A DNA stretch of 64,000 nucleotides from Semisulcospira habei (Eukaryota > Mollusca > Gastropoda > Semisulcospiridae), in contig BTPG01000005.1 of assembly GCA_036245525.1 (NCBI GenBank), positions 184,315,653 through 184,379,652 on the forward strand, given 5' to 3'. The position numbers and the translations under genes are program-made. Below, piece by piece: positions 53,101 through 64,000 of this stretch. Positions within the stretch are counted from its first letter, which is position 1. Each line of letters opens with the position of its first letter. The notes below the pieces were generated by a model. It worked only from the letters and a program-made list of their open reading frames with translations, ran no database searches and was not told the origin of the DNA.

Positions 53101-56100
53101 TTGATAATGTATTGTAACAGAGAATATTTGCCTTGGCTGCTGAATGCAGATTGACAACCAAAGTCTGACTTGTCTAAACTCTCTCTCTCGCTCTCTCTGT
53201 CTGTGTGTGTGTATATATGCGTGAACTAATGTACTTAAAAGTTGGTTTCAACCCATTTAACCCGAAAGACGTACATCTCCAATTTTAGAGCTTTTGCCTA
53301 ATACCTGTGTACCAGAAGATGGATCGACCACGATAAAAAAACTGACAAACTTATTTTTGTTCAAATTTCTGGACTTGCTTTTGGAGTTTGCCTCCATGCA
53401 CATTGCGCATGCCATCTGTGTGCCGCCGTGCTTTAGCCATGGAAATACACGCAGACATGAACTTTGAAAAATGCGAGTTGCAGCAGCGGTGCCACACACG
53501 GTCCAGGGGTATAATTTATGGTACTGTCGTTTGTCCATGGAGACGGCAGTGTCGAAGTGCAACTTTCTTCTAAGCGATTATCACGATCAGATGGTGCTGG
53601 ATTGAAGAATCCGAAGCATTCCAGCTTCCTTTGCTTTTTCTCCGCCATTTACAACTTCATTGAAGATTGAAAGTGAAACGCACTATGACATAACAGCAAG
53701 TAACGCGTTCAACATGTAGCGCGCACTTTGTAAAAACATGCTGACACCACACGCAAACTAACAGTTTGCCCGTCCAGTTACACATGCATGGACCCCGGAG
53801 TCATGGTGATTCTGAACGCAGACACAACCAAAGCGAGCTGCTAAATGAACCAACTCACCACTAAAAATAGAATGACTGTCGCCTACCTCTGTTAGGTTAC
53901 GCATGGTGGCACAAGGATGATGCGTCTCGGACGCAGATGCACTGAATTTTAATGCGTCGGACTACCCCTTAGTTACATTTTTAGTACGTGATTTTGAGTT
54001 TTAATGCGTCATAGACACACACAGACGCTTTTAAACGGAAGCCCTGCGTCTTTTATATTCCTTCACCTCTCCCCCAAAACAATAAATTTCAAACTCAACG
54101 AAATGCATATTTACACAATACCATATAACTCACTTCCAAATGTACCCTCCAACACTAAATACTACCAAATAAAATAAATGGCATTTATTTCTACATTCTT
54201 ACCCCCCCCCCCCCTTTGCCCCCTCCCCACTCACTAACCCAAAAAATAATAATAACAGAACAAGCACACACAGACAAACCCTCCGAGCATAAAATATGGC
54301 CACTAAAGAACTGTTGTGCGCACTTGCTGTCATCCATGAAGACGCCCCGGCTGGGATGGAGACAAACAAGACAAGCCAGGGGTTCAATTGTCGCAGCATC
54401 TCTCTCGTCTTAGGACATCGTCTCCGGAGCGACCAGGGCCGTATCGTAGGGCCGTCACAGAAGAACGACACAGCTACTTGAGGATGGCAGCTAATGGTGA
54501 GCCATGCCTGCACAAACCTCCCATAGGGACTGCTGCTTTTTCCGCTGCTTAGCAGTGACTGACGGCTAACAACTTGGATATAGTACAGTTTAGCAAAACC
54601 TTGCGCTCAGTAAAAAGTGCGACTTAAGATCACACGGATCAGTAACCACCCGATTGCGCAGGGCAATCATGTGCGGCACACACCGACCTCCCAAACTCAC
54701 ATGGCAACAATTCCCCATTTAAAGGCAAAAAACAACTTACCTGTGCTATCCTTTTACCCGGTGACTAACCAATCTCTGTCACCCCCCTAAGTTTAACCCC
54801 CCTACAAAAATAGCAAAAATAAACCCTTGTCGTGACAATGTGTAAATGTACAAAGTTGTGTGTCCAACATCTGGTGTTTTGCTATTGCATTTACCAGGGC
54901 TCCTGTTTTCACAGCAGCTCAAAGGGTCTGTAGACCCCCAGGTGTAAATTTTAGAGGGTACACAGACCCCATAGCCCCATCTAGGCATAATAAAGGGTCA
55001 GAAATTTGATTTAAGAAAACTGCATCATTTTTATGTTTTTAAAAAATATATATATACACTCATTTCGCTCTCTCTCTCTTCTTTAAATTTGTTTACATGT
55101 CTCCAAAAGACTCACAGTTATTTAGCATGACAACCAAACTAAACCGCAGGGAAAAGGCTGTTTGGATTCAACCCATTTCCTAGAGACATCAGAAGGTCTT
55201 AACACACAGTTCTTTCACAGGAAAAACCAATCTAAGGCATACGGGAAAGAAAATACACATCCCACCCTCTCCCCAAAATGCAATCAATGGCAAAACAATG
55301 CCAGAATAATCTACCATCAAAAACCGACCAAAAAACCGAATGGCAAAACAATGCCAGAATAATCTACCATGTCTCCACCGCGCAGGCTTTAGGGACGACG
55401 TGGGCAAGCCCTATAGAATCTATGTTCGTGAAGTCAAGCCATGATAATCTACCATGAAGAACAAAAAAAACCCAAAAAACAAACCCAACAACACCCAAAC
55501 AACCTGCATTGAATGGCAAAACAGTGCCTAAAGTATATAACTGATATCTAGTAAACAACACCAAGTCTGTCTAAAATCTAACAAACCATAGATCATGAAA
55601 TAACATACAAACTGGAAAACAAGGATATATAACAAATGACACCCAGAAACGCAATACATATCAACAAAAATAAATACCAACTAAAAAGTAAAGCCGCAGA
55701 ACCCCCAACCAGGTTTGGCCCACTAACAAGAGCAGTACATGGCTGGCTTACCAAAGTTAAAACCTGCTCGTAAGGTACACACAAAGAAAATTTTATGAGT
55801 GATAAAAACCAAATCTAGACCTTTGCCGTGAGACTTTGTGTGTACGGCTGATCCGGAACCAGGCTGAAATTAACATGTCCGTGGGTGTGCGATGTTGAAC
55901 ACCATTTTCTGCAGTTGCCTGCTCGGCGTTAAACCCAAATAACTAACTAACTAACCATTTTCCGCAACTTGACACTGCTCAAAATCAAAAGTCAACGCAA
56001 AAGGATGCCATATTCCATAATAGTATGAATGGCTGATGTCACAGCAAATAACGCATTCAACATGCAGTGCACACTTTGTGATAATATACTGACACCACTC

Positions 56101-59100
56101 ATAAACTAACAGGCTGCTCATTCAGTTACACGCGCACGGACTTCAGATTCAGTCGAATCTGAAAGCAGCCGCGGCTCAGCAGGCCAACTCATCACTAAAA
56201 ACAGAACAACTGACACTGAATCAATAAATCTTTATTTTACAATGGTGAAGATATTAACCCTCGCGCTGGGACCATATGGCGTTGAGGCGCGTCCCTTGGG
56301 TGGTGGATAGGGGGTCCCTCGCGAGAGGGGTGCACCAAATGAAATAAGGTGCCATGAACCAACATGGTCTAAGGGAAGGTGACCCCAACAGAAAACCCCT
56401 GGTCCTCCTAGTAAGGGGGTTGGGCGTGGGGGCAGCTTCCCCACCCTGCAAAAAAGGAAATAGCTACAAAGACGCCGACGAAAAGACAAACACTAATTCC
56501 TTTCCTGGAGGAGGAAGGTTCTTCTACCAGAAGATTTATGACGTCCTGTGGTGAAAGCTGGAAGTCTTCGGAAGCCACAGGACCGAGCCGCCTCTCTCTA
56601 TCCAGGGACACAACCATGGGCACATGGAACGTCAAGACCATGTACCAGAGCAGCAAGGCCGCCCAGATAGCAGCGGAAATGCAAAAGTACAACCTTTCCC
56701 TGCTAGGTATCAGTGAAGCCAGATGGACTCAGTCTGGCCAGAAAAGGCTGTTAAGTGGGGAGATGATTCTGTATTCAGGTCATGAAGAGGAGAATGCCCC
56801 CCATACAGGAGTAGCATTCATGCTGTCACCAGTGGCACAGAGAGCGCTGATGGGCTGGGAACCTCTTGGGCCAAGAATTATCACAGAAGCCTTTAGAACC
56901 AAGAAAAAGCTCAAGCTGAGCGTCATCCAGTGTTATGCGCCCACTAATGACAGTGACGAGGAAGAGAAACAAGAGTTCTACGACAGACTCCAGAGTGCCG
57001 TGGACAAATGTGCGGAGCGAGACATCACCATCGTCATGGGCGATTTTAATGCCAAAATAGGGGAGGACAACACCGGATACGAAGAGGTGATGGTGAGACA
57101 GGGACTAGGGGAGAGGAGTGAGAACGGGGAGAGGTTTGTAGACTTTTGTGCTTTAAACAGACGTGTCATTGGAGGCAGAATCTTCCCACACAGAAGAATA
57201 CACAAAGCAACTTGGGTCTCACCTGACCATACTACAGAGAACCAAATAGACCATATCTGCATTAGCAAGAAATTTACAAGATCCCTTCAAGATGTTCGAG
57301 TGATGAGGGGAGCAGATGTCGCCTCAGACCACCATCTGCTTACCTTAAGAATAAAGCTCAAGTTAAAGAAAAGCCGCACAGAGACAACAAGAAGACAGCG
57401 CTATAATGTAGGCCTCCTAAGAGAGACTGGAGTGAGAGAAGAGTTCAAACTGGTGCTGTCCAACCGGTTTCAAGCGCTACAGGAGCTAGTAATTGAAGAG
57501 GAGGCGGTCACCACAGAGCAGCAGTGGAAGGCAGTTAGAGAGGTGCTGAACTCGACCTGCAAAGACACTGTAGGGTTCAGGAAACACCATCACAAGGACT
57601 GGCTGTCGGCACAGACCTTGAAGAAGATAGAAGTGAGGAAGCAGAAGAAAACAGTTGTCAACAACAGTCGCACGAGAGCAGCCAAAGCAAGGGCACAGGA
57701 GGAATACTTGGAAGCTAACCGCGAGGTGAAGAGGAGTATCAGGGCAGACAAGAGGGCCAACACAGCCTGGCAGTAGAGGCAGAAAAGGCAGCAGGCAGCG
57801 GCAACATAAAACAGCTCTACGACATTACCAGAAGATTGTTGGGCAAGTATGGCCATTCAGAAAGACCAGTAAAAGACAAAGAAGGCAAGCCTGTTGCAGA
57901 CAGAGCAGACCAACTCGTACAGATCGGCGAGTATTTTGAAGAGTTACTGAACAGACCCAGCCCACCTGACCCCCCAGACATCCAGCCAGCAGAGACCGAC
58001 CTACCCATCAGCTGTGACAGACCCAGCCGGGAAGAGATCAGAAGAGCAGTGGCATTTTTGAAGAACGGCAAAACAGCAGGGCCAGATGGCATCCCAGCGG
58101 AGTCTCTGAAAGCAGACCTAGAGACAACAGTGGAGATGCTGTACCCACTGTTTGGAAAGATCTGGGAAGAGGAGGTGATGCCGGCTGACTGGAAGGAGGG
58201 GTACCTAATCAAGCTTCCCAAGAAAGGCGACCTCAGCAAGTGTTCCAACTACAGAGAAATCACCTTGCTGTCAGTACCAGGAAAGGTCTTTAACAGGATC
58301 ATCCTGGAGAGAATGAAGAGCTCCGTTGATCCCCAGCTGAGAGACCAGCAAGCAGGATTCAGGAAAAACCGATCAGGTACAGACCAGATCGCCACTCTCC
58401 GCATCATCATGGAACAGTGTCTGGAGTGGAGCTCCCCGCTGTACGTCAACATTGTGGATTACGAGAAAGCATTTGACAGCGTGGACCAAGAGACTCAGTG
58501 GAAACTCCTAAGACACTACGGTGTACCCACAAAGCTCGTCCACCTGATCAAGAGCAGCTACGATGGCATGACATGTCGTGTGATCCACGAAGGGCAGTTC
58601 ACCAGGGAGCTCCAGGTTAGAACCGGTGTCAGGCAGGGGTGTCTGCTGTCTCCGTTCCTCTTCCTACTGGCCATAGATTGGGTCATGATCACAGAGCACA
58701 GACGAAGTGGAATACAGTGGACACTGTGGACACAGCTTGACGACCTCGATTTTGCAGACGACTTGGCATTACTGTCCCACGCTCATCAACAAATGCAGGA
58801 CAAGACCACGAGGCTTGCTGACATCTTGTCCCAAGTGGGCCTCATTATCCACAAACAGAAAACAAAGACAATGAGGCTGAACGTAACCAGGGAAGAACCA
58901 GTCTTGCTTGCTGGCACCCCGTTGGAGGAGGTGGAGTCCTTCACCTATCTCGGGAGCATCATAGACAAAAAAGGCGGCACTGATGCAGATGTCAGAGCAT
59001 GAATCGGTAAAGCCAGAGCAGCCTTTCTCCAGTTGAAAAAAGTGTGGAGTTCCAGAGAGCTGTCACAACACACCAAAGTCCGGATTTTCAACTCCAACGT

Positions 59101-59703
59101 AAAAGCAGTTCTCCTATATGGAGCAGAGACTTGGAGATTGACAAAAACCACAGTCAACAGAGTACAGACCTTCATAAACAGTTGCCTTAGAAGAATTTTG
59201 AAAATCCACTGGCCAGAGAAGATCAGCAACGTCAGACTCTGGGAGAGAACAGAGCAGATAACAGCAGAGAATGAAATTGGGCGAAGAAGATGGGGATGGA
59301 TTGGTCACAGTCTGAGAAAGCCAGCTTCCAGTATCACTAGGCAGGCATTGTAATGGAACCCCCAGGGAAAGAGGAAAAGAGGTAGGCCGAGAAACTCCTG
59401 GCATCGAGACCTCCAAGCAAACACAAGAGACTGGGAACCACCTGGAGTAAAATCGAAGGAGAAGCACAGGACAGGAGTCGTTGGAGATCTCTCGTCAACG
59501 GCCTATACCCGGGTAGGGGTGACAGGCGTAAGTAAGAAGATATTAACACAGTCATTGACTATGTCATTTTTCGTACCTACAACTGCGACTAACTAAGTAC
59601 AAAATATACATAAAACAGGGACATCAAAGCAAAGTGATACAAAATATATAGTCCACTAAACACAAACACGCGCATACGCCGCGCACAAACGCACTCATGC
59701 GTC

Positions 59704-59737
<34 letters not shown>

Positions 59738-61052
59738 CGCACACACACACATACACATACACATGATTGTTAGAATATACAGGTATATTCGTGTGTCTAC
59801 GAATAACTAGATATTATTATTTGTGTAATGTCAGATACCTATAAAGACTTGCCTTGAAATGAGATAATGTCGGAGTGGCTTTATCGTGATGTGGGAGTGA
59901 GTTCCACAGTGTGGAACCCGCAAATGACAAAGTAGATTTAAATATATCTATTCGGGGTTTTGGAACAATATAAAGACCCCTCATGTTCCCATAGCAGGAA
60001 TCTGATTTTTTAAACAACTCTGTTAGATATTCTGGAGCGCTATGGTTCCACACTTTAAACATCAGTACCCCTTTGTTATATTTAAAATGATTTTGAAGGG
60101 GCAGGAATCCAGCTTTACTGAGTTTTTCCTCGGTCGTCAAGTGCGGGTTGGGAAGAATTTTGCCATTCTCCTATGTAAAGAATTTAGTCTTTTTAAGTGG
60201 ACATCACTGCAACAATCCCACACCGTCGATGCGTAGTTTATATGTGACATGATGTGTGCATTACTGAACAATTTTCTGGTTTCACTATCTGTGTAATACT
60301 TTAATTTCGATAACATAAAGACATTTCTAGAGACCGTTTTACAGACATTGTCAATGTGCATCTGCCACCTCAGCTGATTATCAATTGTGACCCCCAATAG
60401 ATGATGTTCGGCTACCTGTTCCATGATGTTGTCGCCGAGTGATAGATTAAGCTTTAAAGGTTTTAACTGGTGCTTTTGGCGTGTTGCAATAATCATAGAT
60501 TTTGTTTTAGTAGGATGCAGAATCATTGAGTTGACTTTACACCATGCTGATATATCGTCGAGACTTTTTTGAAGGCCGTTTTCAACTTGTTAAGGTATGC
60601 ACAGTGGCGCAAGTAGTACGTCTCAGATGCAGTTGTGCTGAACTATAGTGTGTCTGCCTACCCCTTAGTAACATTTTCAGTACGTGATTTCGAGTTTCAG
60701 TGCATCAGAGATGCACAGACTCACTAAAACGAGAGCTCTGATTTATATACATAAAATTGGAATAAGGTTTTATGCATGTGCTGGTCTGGCCATAGGTCAT
60801 TTTTTTCTTCACCTTTTCAGCATTCCGTGATCTTCTGGACAATTACGAACTGGACGTAACGGAGGAAGAAGAAGTGACGTGGGAAGAACGCCGTGAAAAC
60901 TGGGATTTCCTCCGAGCTATCATGAAAACAAAGGTCATGCAAGAGGCTCATCGTTTCCTGGCGGCGAAAGGCGTGGCGCCCAAAGACGATGATAAATTTA
61001 TGCAGATGCTGCATGATATATGGTTCCGCCTTTACAGCCGCACAGGGGGAAG
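50121..61052 (+). CDS. ENDOU: EndoU/XendoU-type endoribonuclease, exons 1-4 (3' part outside window)
   Basis: Spliced from 50121-50140, 51086-51189, 51668-51769 and 60821-61052, all GT-AG and in phase, giving 152 residues plus two bases. The enzyme family cleaves RNA at uridylates and leaves 2',3'-cyclic phosphates. The match covers the N-terminal half of the XendoU domain: [15 protein letters not shown], then [42 protein letters not shown] and [14 protein letters not shown]. The catalytic His-His-Lys lie in the C-terminal half, beyond the window. The protein starts MAGRGDGGFC with no signal peptide and no somatomedin-B domain, as in Xenopus XendoU and unlike secreted vertebrate placental protein 11, so an intracellular enzyme is expected. 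Intron 3 is 9 kb and full of repeats. Confidence 0.92.
50505..50575. repeat. Hairpin repeat family H4 in EndoU intron 1
   Basis: ATAGATTCACATGAGCCCCT pairs with GGGCTCATGAGAATCTGTG around TGCAGTTGCA. Confidence 0.75.
50576..51085. other. EndoU intron 1, remainder
   Basis: No element recognised. Confidence 0.45.
51086..51189 (+). CDS. ENDOU: EndoU exon 2
   Basis: Acceptor TTCACAG, donor GTAATC. Encodes [20 protein letters not shown] and [11 protein letters not shown], the first helix and strand of the domain. Confidence 0.9.
51371..51440. repeat. H3 hairpin, intact
   Basis: TCACCTGTCATTGAAGATCA pairs with TGGTCTTTAATGACAGGTGA. It contains a TTAA that is the insertion point of H1 in the copy at 18.7 kb. 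Confidence 0.85.
51509..51597. mobile_element. H2 hairpin mini-element in EndoU intron 2
   Basis: TTAG-CCCTTTGCATGTCGGCAG and CTGCTACCGACATGTAAAGAG-TTAG form the stem; GATTCC pairs with GGAATC. Confidence 0.75.
51668..51769 (+). CDS. ENDOU: EndoU exon 3
   Basis: Acceptor TTTTTCAG, donor GTAAGT. Encodes [20 protein letters not shown] then [13 protein letters not shown]. Confidence 0.92.
51770..52791. other. EndoU intron 3, 5' part; H1 remnant and A-rich repeat
   Basis: 51890-51960 is a damaged H1 core (CCATGATAGTTTAAGGG, ATGCCAGGCTGG). 51965-52700 begins 'cttccggggcgcgaactatgagcgctacc' and continues with an A/T-rich block ending near 'gcacagcaacggctgcgg'; it has the look of an LTR or LINE 3' end but I cannot assign it. 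Confidence 0.45.
52792..54060. repeat. Diverged segmental duplication, copy 1
   Basis: Three blocks, 52792-52977, 53679-53875 and 53880-54035, match in the same order 54895-55094, 56022-56215 and 60590-60735. A half H1 element (53247-53335) lies within. Confidence 0.78.
54061..54894. other. EndoU intron 3, between the duplicate copies
   Basis: Low-complexity C tract at 54202-54215; no gene recognised. Confidence 0.45.
54895..56216. repeat. Diverged segmental duplication, copy 2 (first part)
   Basis: CAGGGCTCCTGTTTTCACAG and AAAGGGTCTGTAGACCCCCA repeat copy 1. A retroposon tail (GGCGTTAAACCC then AACTAACTAACTAA, 55925-55955) is present only here. The copy resumes at 60590 after inserted LINEs. 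Confidence 0.78.
56538..57776 (+). pseudogene. RTE-like endonuclease and start of RT ORF
   Basis: The APE-type endonuclease starts at [11 protein letters not shown] (56616) and shows [39 protein letters not shown], the [13 protein letters not shown] block and [11 protein letters not shown], covering the catalytic Glu, Asp-Asn and the terminal Ser-Asp-His. It reads into the Lys/Arg linker and is cut at 57776 after a 4-base deletion near 57764 (CACAGAAAGCC in the other copy, CACAGCC here). Confidence 0.92.
57777..59535 (+). pseudogene. RTE-like reverse transcriptase, several lesions
   Basis: The main frame 57836-59002 keeps the RT blocks ([47 protein letters not shown]). An Arg codon became TGA at 59000-59002; the frame then continues to a TAA near 59350 and a one-base deletion near 59420. 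Compared with the copy at 11794 most other differences are substitutions. Confidence 0.92.
59700..59765. repeat. (AC)n microsatellite
   Basis: Runs of ACACAC with scattered G and T. Confidence 0.9.
59817..60526 (-). pseudogene. LINE reverse-transcriptase C-terminus, frameshifted
   Basis: First frame (60526-60137): [37 protein letters not shown] and [10 protein letters not shown], the post-palm part of a non-LTR RT. A one-base insertion near 60165 (in the GCAAAATTCTTCC run) moves reading to the frame ending at 59817, with [29 protein letters not shown] and FKASLYRYL. No catalytic palm remains. Confidence 0.85.
60590..60740. repeat. Segmental duplication, copy 2 (final part)
   Basis: TACCCCTTAGTAACATTTTC and AGTACGTGATTTCGAGTTTC repeat 53880-54035. 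Confidence 0.78.
60821..61052 (+). CDS. ENDOU: EndoU exon 4
   Basis: Acceptor CCTTTTCAG, donor GTGTGT. Encodes [37 protein letters not shown] and [16 protein letters not shown]; the next exon should start just before the first catalytic His. Confidence 0.93.
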
Positions 61053-62104
61053 GTGTGTACTATTTACAGCTGACGTCATTTATAATAGATAGATATATAC
61101 TGTTTATTGCCATTTGCCTTAGGAATGATAAAGCATAGGACTGTGTGTTGGTGTCGTTACAATTACAAACATCACAGTCAACAATTCAAAAAAAATAATA
61201 ATTAATACTCTATCACACAAATCCAATGCCCTACACACACTGTAAAAACTTTAAAACAACTAATCTGACAAACTAATACATACCCACTCGCACACCCACG
61301 CTCATCTCCCACACACACACATACACACACACACACACACACGCCTATTAAGCTAGGAAGTCTAAATTAATTAAAGGTATATCATTTAAAATGAGAACAG
61401 AATATCTTAAAGTAAAAATGTCACTAATTTAGTGATCACAGTCGGGTGTAAAACTAGTTAATATAATATCATAAGACTAGGCTAATACTGATATACACTA
61501 TCCTCGCAACCGTTGGGGGTGCGCCCTGCCGGGGGAGGAGACTCATGGAGTCAACTCGACCAAAAGCACCACCAACAGCCAAATGAGGTAGCACAAGGGT
61601 TGGGCGAGGTGCTCTATAGGCCGGCCACACGATTCCATATACATACGCACTCTCACTCAGTCATTCATGCAAACATCAGTCCTCGGCAATGAAACTGTAT
61701 GATCAACCCACAGAGCACATCATCGCACGCTTATAAGACTGAAAGGGCTTGGACAGCACTGGGATAAAAACTGTTGCTAAAACAGTTTGTCCATGCTTTA
61801 ATAATAGCGCTTAGTGGCAGCAGACTTTTGAATTTCGTATCTCCAGCTTCCAGCCCTGCGGAACCTTGAGCATCTTGAAATAGATGGATATGTGCGCCTC
61901 GGAGATGCCTTACAATACAATGCAGTACAAGGTCAGATATAACAACCCAGTGTGCAGAAGGTTATTGGACCGACGTGCGCTGGCTAATGGTGGTTGACAT
62001 TGACCTGATGACCTATTGCACACTGGGAAGTTGTAACAGTACTTTTTCAAAAGCCCCAACTGCACATTTTCCATGTAACTTACTTTGCTTATAACAAATT
62101 GTAG
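61053..62104. other. EndoU intron 4, start
   Basis: (CA)n at 61312-61343; the rest carries no feature I can name. No further EndoU exon was found before the minisatellite. Confidence 0.5.
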
Positions 62105-64000
62105 CTATATATTTACACCAACAGAGCTCACTGCATTCACCCCCGTAGCCCCAATGCACTGCACCAACAGAGCTCACTGCATTCACCCCCGTAGCCCCAA
62201 TGCACTGCACCAACAGAGCTCACTGCATTCACCCACGTAGCCCTAATGCACTGCGCCAACAGAGCTCACTGCATTCACCCCCGTAGCCCCAATGCACTGC
62301 AACAGAGCTCCCTGCATTCACCCCAGTAGCCCCAATGCACTGCAACAGAGCTCACTGCATTCACCCCCATAGCCCCAATGCACTGCACCAACAGAGCTCA
62401 CTGCATTCACCCACGTAACCCCAATGCATTGCACCAACAGAGCTCACTGCATTCACCCCCGTAGCCACAATGCACTGCAACAGAGCTCACTGCATTCACC
62501 CCGTAGCCACAATGCACTGCAACAGAGCTCACTGCATTCACCCCCATAGCCCCAATATGCAATGCACTGCACCAACAGAGCTCACTGCATTCACCCACGT
62601 AGCCCCAATGCACTGCAACAGAGCTCAATGCATTCACTCACGTAGCCCCAATGCACTGCACCAACAGAGCTCACTGCATTCACCCACGTAGCCCCAATGC
62701 ACTGCACCAACAGAGCTCACTGCATTCACCCACGTAGCCCCAATGCACTGCAACAGAGCTCACTGCATTCACCCACATAGCCCCAATGCACTGCGCCAAC
62801 AGAGCCCCCGTCCCCCCCCCCCCCTCCCGCCCCCCCCCCCCCCCCCGCCTTGCACTGCTACAGAAGCTCACATGCATTCACACTCACGAAGCCCCCACTG
62901 CACCTGCACAACTGAAGCTTCAACTGCATTCACACCCACGGAGCCGTCCAATAGCACTGCGCCAACAGAGCTTCGACAGCATTCCTACCCAGTAGCCCAC
63001 TGCCCTGCATCACACAGGGCTCACTGCATTCCCACCCCTTAGCCCCGCAATAGCACTGCGCCAACAGGGGGGGAGGCTCACTGCATTCACCCAGCGCAGC
63101 CCCAATGCCATTCACCCACGTAGCCCCAATGCACTACGCCAACAGAGCTCACTGCATTCACCCACATAGCCCCAATGCACTATGCCAACGGAGCTCACTG
63201 CATTCACCCACGTAGCCCCAATGCACTGCAACAAAGCTCACTGCATTCACCCACGTAGCCCCAATGCACTGCGCCAACAGAGCTCACTGCATTTACCCAC
63301 ATAGCTCCAATGCACTACGCCAACAGAGCTCACTGCATTCACCCATGTAGCCCCAAAGCACTACGCCAACAGAGCTCACTGCATTCACCCATGTAGCACC
63401 AATGCACTGCACCAACAGAGCTCACTGCATTCACCCACGTAGCCCCAATGCACTGCACCAACAGAGTTCACTGCATTCACCCACGTAGCCCCAATGCACT
63501 GCACCAACAGAGCTCACTGCATTTACCCACATAGCCCCAATGCACTGCAACAGAGCTCACTGCATTCACCCACGTAGCCCCAATGCACTACACCAACAGA
63601 GTTCACTGCATTCACCCACGTAGCTCCAATGCACTGCACCAACAGAGTTCACTGCATTCACCCACGTAGCCCCAATGCACTGCACCAACAGAGCTCACTG
63701 CATTCACCCACGTAGCCCCAATGCACTGCAACAGAGCTCATTGCATTCACCCACGTAGCCCCAATGCACTACACCAACAGAGCTAACTGCATTCACCCAG
63801 GTAGCCCCAATGCGCTACACCAACAGAGCTCACTGCATTCACCCCCGTAGCCCCAATGCACTGCACCAACAGAGCTCACTGCATTCACCCACGTAGCCCC
63901 AATGCACTACACCAACAGAGCTCACTGCATTCACCCATGTAGCCCCAATGCACTACACCAACAGAGCTCACTGCATTCGCCCACGTAGCCCCAATGCACT
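62105..64000. repeat. 43/46-bp minisatellite running off the window
   Basis: Unit 'gccccaatgcactgcaccaacagagctcactgcattcacccacgta' (46) alternates with a form lacking three bases near CTGCAACAGAG (43). More than 35 units. A disordered poly-C segment (62805-63110) splits the array. Confidence 0.96.

Larger units (their letters stand above)
56259..59535 (+). mobile_element. Full-length RTE-like non-LTR retrotransposon
   Basis: 3277 bases flanked by a perfect 12-bp duplication GAAGATATTAAC (56247-56258 and 59536-59547). It has an endonuclease, an RT and a short 3' end with a GTAAGTAA tail, matching the 11794-13818 copy. It is disabled by at least a 4-base deletion and three stop codons. Confidence 0.94.
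56217..60589 (-). mobile_element. 5'-truncated LINE (CR1/L2/Jockey-like), minus strand, hosting an RTE element
   Basis: Coding at 60526-59817; its 3' untranslated part continues through 59548 and, across the RTE insertion, to 56217 where the minus strand ends AAAATAAAGATTTATTGATT. It fills the gap between the duplicated segments 56215 and 60590, i.e. it is absent from copy 1. Confidence 0.65.

Noticed and set aside
56217..59547. Treating the RTE and the minus-strand LINE as one element
   Set aside because: They are on opposite strands and the RTE has its own 12-bp target duplication within the other LINE's 3' region.
62407..63115. Cys/His-rich short proteins in the terminal minisatellite
   Set aside because: Reading frames merely mirror the 43/46-base unit.

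Overview
The window is eukaryotic: two intron-containing genes with GT-AG exons sit in a large mass of transposable elements, satellites and palindromic repeats. Element content (DIRS-type tyrosine-recombinase retrotransposons, RTE-like LINEs, and a retroposon tail of the 'ggcgttaaaccc + (aact)n' kind) suggests a lophotrochozoan, most likely a mollusc; the organism itself is inference.

Layout. 1-14851: a DIRS-type retrotransposon (A) that starts before the window. A second, coding-intact DIRS element (B, 5581-14117) sits at the start of A's gag, and a 5'-truncated RTE-like LINE (11794-13818, 13-bp target duplication) sits in B's leader. 14852-18466: repeat-rich DNA with a 53-bp tandem array. 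18467-49920, minus strand: a complete nine-exon ethanolamine phosphotransferase gene (EPT1-like, 393 codons in my splice model). Its fifth intron holds a third DIRS element (C, 24412-37061), whose recombinase gene is split by a fourth (D, 25565-31928). Its other introns carry palindromic TTAA-flanked elements, a 32-bp satellite, a 1.5-kb inverted repeat, a 110-bp satellite array interrupted by a 2.65-kb terminal-inverted-repeat transposon (41955-44606), and a partial duplication of an exon end. 49921-50120: a 200-bp head-to-head intergenic region. 50121-61052 and beyond, plus strand: the first four exons of an EndoU (XendoU-type) endoribonuclease gene. Its third intron contains a diverged tandem duplication and a full-length RTE-like element (56259-59535, 12-bp target duplication) inside the 3' part of another LINE. 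62105-64000: a 43/46-bp minisatellite running off the window.

All four DIRS elements are coded on the minus strand and share one plan: inverted terminal repeats; gag; RT-RNase H-methyltransferase-like ORF in the +1 frame; tyrosine recombinase back in the gag frame; and an internal complementary region that equals the two element ends joined together. That join fixes the borders to the base. For C and D the sequence left after removing the element reads through cleanly, with no target duplication.

The most interesting signals are: (1) D has essentially identical terminal repeats, so it inserted recently, yet its coding region is shattered while its host C is mostly open, which implies mobilisation in trans of an already dead copy; (2) a family of perfect-hairpin, TTAA-flanked mini-elements nested in other hairpin families; (3) the TIR element whose removal restores satellite periodicity; (4) the conserved +1/-1 frame plan of the DIRS genes.
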